64,000 nucleotides of DNA from Neodontobutis hainanensis (Eukaryota; Chordata; Actinopteri; Gobiiformes; Odontobutidae): contig JALDNG010000777.1 of assembly GCA_024349245.1 (NCBI GenBank), positions 94,501 to 158,500 of the forward strand, written 5' to 3'. Under the pieces are notes generated by a model that saw only the letters and a program-made list of their open reading frames with translations, was not told where the DNA came from and searched no databases. Positions 61,699-64,000 of the stretch are shown one piece after another (position 1 is the stretch's first letter; each line of letters opens with the position of its first letter). The position numbers and the translations under genes are program-made.

Positions 61699-62848
61699 TC
61701 ATCTTTCATCGCATGTGTTTCCAGGTTCATTGTCTCCACTTGTGCTAATATTGACCGGCTGGCCATCCTTACAAGAAATACTGGTCTCCTTTGATGCCCT
61801 CCTTTTGGAGTCACGAGTAGACAGCTGTAAAAAGACGTTTGATTTTAAATATTCATTCATTTAAATATAACAACATTAGAAATGAGTCAAGATTGCCACT
61901 TAAGGCTTATGTCAATGAAGCCTAATGCCACAAATGGCTTGATAAATAATCCCAGTGTTACTGTTTATGTCATTATGAGGTCAAACAGATTTTCTGAAGA
62001 TTTAGTAAATCAAAGCCATCATCAATAACACAAATATGTTTTTCTTAATTTTTGTATTCTAGTTGATATGTATGTACTGTATTTGTATTACAGACAGTAG
62101 GCCTTGTTTACTAACACCTCTCAGTTAAAAGTTATATCTATAAAAAATAATATATGCAAAGTGAGAATCTTTGTAAATACAGACCCCATTGAATGTTTAA
62201 ATGTTTTTTAATGTGCCCCTTTAAACCAGTTTAAAGCTAGTAGATGCATAGAAACATAACTGTGCAGTCCTTTAGGGAGTCACATAAAGACAAGTTGTAG
62301 AAGGATAATGAAAACTGTGTGGCATAATGACAGTGGATTCTGAATGCAGGTGAATGACACCCACCTCGCTGAGCGAGCGCCTGGTTCTCCTCTGATGGCT
62401 GGAGCCTGTGGGGCCCAGGGCCTGCTTCCCACACTGGGTCCCTGTGTTCACCATCCTCTTCTCCTTTATGTTGTTGGTCTCCAGAGCTTTGCCTTACACA
62501 GTGAAAAGACATTAACAGTGAACCATTGTGGTCGATGTTGGTGAATTGTAATGAAGCACTAGCCTTGGGAGCGGGAGTTTATAGCAGAGTATCCTAGTTG
62601 TGTTTATTCCGATTAGCTGTACTGTCAAATTAAAACACGCTGCATTTTTGTGCTTGTTGGTGGTTGCCACTGATGGAACTGTACTTTCAACGCCCTAACA
62701 AAACAATACAAATGATCTTACTGTTAGCTACAGGCAGAGGGGTCTCTACGTCGGTGTTGGTCAGCCACGTCGATTCCGTTTCTCTGGTCCAGCTTTCATG
62801 GTACCTTGGCTCGATGATGGCGTCTGCCCGACTCCCTCCACAACCCAT
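61699..62848 (-). CDS. baalc: BAALC-type lipid-anchored membrane protein
   Basis: Three exons: 62848-62722, 62492-62365 and 61824-61699, joined with GT-AG introns in phases 1 and 0. The product is about 126 residues. The N terminus MGCGGSRADAIIEPRYHESW and TRETESTWLTNTD matches BAALC almost residue for residue. Gly2 is the myristoylation site and Cys3 the palmitoylation site in the family, giving membrane and lipid-raft association in neural tissue. The middle exon has KRMVNTGTQCGKQAL; the last has RDSKRRASKETSISCKDGQP, aligning weakly with the human C-terminal RDAKR-AKE segment. An in-frame ATG four codons upstream (62860) is rejected because it would bury Gly2. The protein is shorter than the 145 residues I recall for human. 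No frame break is seen. Confidence 0.9.
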
Positions 62849-63060
62849 CGAGAAAACCATCCAGGGCAGGTGTAGCAGCAGCAGGCCGACACGGAATGAC
62901 CAGCGGCTCGATTCGTGTCACAGAACCATCCTACCTGCCTCTACTCCATCTGCATCCCCGCGTCCATGTCTAGTATCACCGTGCACTGGCTGCCAAGCGG
63001 CGGCTGAGTGCGTCATCGGCAGGGGGCGGGGCCACGCTCAGTCACTCACGCAGCGTCAGG
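62849..63060 (-). promoter_or_regulatory. baalc: baalc promoter and 5' UTR
   Basis: CpG-rich DNA with a GC box, GGGGGCGGGGCC at 63022-63033, and a CRE-like TGCGTCATC near 63009-63018. It lies upstream of the baalc ATG. No TATA box is clear, so the start site is probably GC-box driven; the exact position is unknown. Confidence 0.6.
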
Positions 63061-63077
63061 GACCTGGGACCTGGGAC
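63058..63077. repeat. short tandem repeat GGGACCT
   Basis: GGGACCT occurs twice in tandem, followed by GGGACT, directly before the palindrome at 63078. Confidence 0.7.
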
Positions 63078-63110
63078 TTTAGCTCTACCTCAGGCTGAGG
63101 TAGAGCTAAA
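63078..63110. repeat. perfect 33-bp palindrome upstream of baalc
   Basis: Two 16-base arms, TTTAGCTCTACCTCAG and its exact complement, are separated by one G. RNA from either strand could fold into a hairpin, and DNA could extrude a cruciform. It has neither a poly(T) run nor a bacterial context, so it is not a terminator. Confidence 0.9.
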
Positions 63111-63191
63111 ATGTAGTTAAAGCTCTTTACTATAGCCCAGAAAAACATTCATCAATGACCATAAATCAGTAAGCCATTTGACTTGGTTTAC

Positions 63192-63392
63192 AAATATTAA
63201 TTTAGCAAAGGCTTTTTTACCCAAAGCCACTTAAATTAAGCGTCCATTCACCAGTGTTACAGCTGAAACACCACTGGAGGCAAAGTGGGTTAAGTGTCTT
63301 GCCCAAGGACACAACAACAGTTTGAACAATAGAGAGAACTGCCAACCTTCCACTTACAGGAAGATGCTCTACCACTGAGCCACTGCACCGCA
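63192..63392 (-). mobile_element. tRNA-derived SINE, diverged copy
   Basis: Same family and strand as the SINE at 52449-52661. On the minus strand the head has GTGGCTCAGTGGTAGAGCAT, followed by TGTTGTGTCCTTGGGCAAGA, GCCTCCAGTGGTGTTTCAGC and GGCTTTGGGTAAAAAAGCCT. It is more diverged, with a weak B box. Confidence 0.75.
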
Positions 63393-63399
63393 GTAGCGT

Positions 63400-64000
63400 T
63401 ATTTTAGTTTATTAATAATATATAAACATCAGCATTGTGTATTTGACATACAATATTTATTCATATTTAGTTTAAATACATTGTTTTGTTTTAAGTCATT
63501 GACAATTCTGTATTTGCAGATACACGTTTTTTTTTTTTTTCAAACAGCTCAATATACAGAAATCATAGAAGTTCCCATTAAGCAAGCATATTGCTTTTAT
63601 GTTTCAATGTTGACATGAGTGGTTTGAGCGTTTCACAAGTTTGGAATGGAAATGATGGTCAACATCTTCTTGTAAACAGACGTTCCTTACATATAGGTAA
63701 CAGACACACACATAAAAACACACACTGATATACAAGATTTCAATAAATATTATATTTAACATAGACTCTGTCCCCATTTCCCAGCATATCTTACACTTAA
63801 AAGTACTTGCATAACATTTTAAAGTTTATCTTTAGGGAATGTAATGTGAAACTTAAACTTCAGTTATATAAAGGTTGAGGGATATGATGTACTAGTCTGG
63901 ATTAATTTATTAAACAAAAATATTTAGTCTGTAATGTTTGTGGACTCACAATGAGGATACAAATCAGTAAGTCAACATAAACAAATGGGGTTAAAATATA
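63400..64000. other. right-end intergenic sequence
   Basis: A/T-rich with a T run near 63527-63540. No gene or element recognised. Confidence 0.5.

Noticed and set aside
62664..63098. 144-codon plus-strand open frame at baalc
   Set aside because: Antisense to baalc exon 1 and its GC-rich promoter; the open frame follows from base composition.
1..64000. CRISPR array, operon, prophage or toxin system
   Set aside because: The window is vertebrate nuclear DNA with spliced genes; no regularly spaced repeats or prokaryotic gene organisation were seen.

Overview
The window is nuclear DNA from a ray-finned (teleost) fish. The evidence is vertebrate gene families with many short GT-AG introns, compact intergenic spacing, a Tc1-type DNA transposon remnant, an L2-like LINE and tRNA-derived SINEs of kinds common in fish. 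Five protein-coding genes can be read: lratd2 (minus, single coding exon, about 15.1-15.9 kb), fam91a1 (minus, 24 coding exons, 21.1-33.1 kb), klhl38 (plus, 3 coding exons, 35.1-37.1 kb), a spire1-type gene (minus, 17 core coding exons plus a 42-nt cassette and a candidate 30-nt microexon, 40.0-59.9 kb) and baalc (minus, 3 coding exons, 61.7-62.8 kb). LRATD2, FAM91A1, KLHL38 and BAALC are, as I recall, all on human 8q22-q24, so this is a conserved 8q block. SPIRE1 is on human 18p, so its presence here is a fish-specific arrangement or a break in the human order.

Layout. 1-15.0 kb: no gene; a SINE with an 11-bp target-site duplication at 8.4-8.8 kb and a candidate conserved non-coding element near 6.2-6.5 kb. 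15.05-16.3 kb: lratd2 and its 5' region. 16.4-20.6 kb: no gene; a second copy of the SINE in opposite orientation at 17.85-18.23 kb. 20.6-33.3 kb: fam91a1 from poly(A) signal to promoter, with a Tc1 remnant in intron 16 and a long AT repeat in intron 4. 33.3-35.1 kb: region between the divergent fam91a1 and klhl38. 35.1-37.8 kb: klhl38. 39.0-60.1 kb: spire1; intron 2 carries an L2-like LINE split by a SINE. 60.8-63.1 kb: baalc with a GC-box promoter and a perfect palindrome upstream. 63.2-63.4 kb: another SINE.

The genes are not a functional operon-like set. fam91a1 acts in vesicle capture at the trans-Golgi network, spire1 nucleates actin for vesicle transport, klhl38 is a Cullin-3 adaptor, baalc is a lipid-anchored membrane protein and lratd2 is a catalytically altered NlpC/P60-like protein.

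The main anomaly is that three independent genes carry frame breaks: fam91a1 has four, klhl38 two, spire1 two. Seven are best explained as net losses of 1-2 bases and the eighth fits a 2-base loss. Starts, stops and all splice sites are intact and I saw no nonsense substitutions. This looks more like residual indel error in a long-read assembly than decay of the genes, although a degenerating haplotype is not excluded. I found no clearly new biological system.
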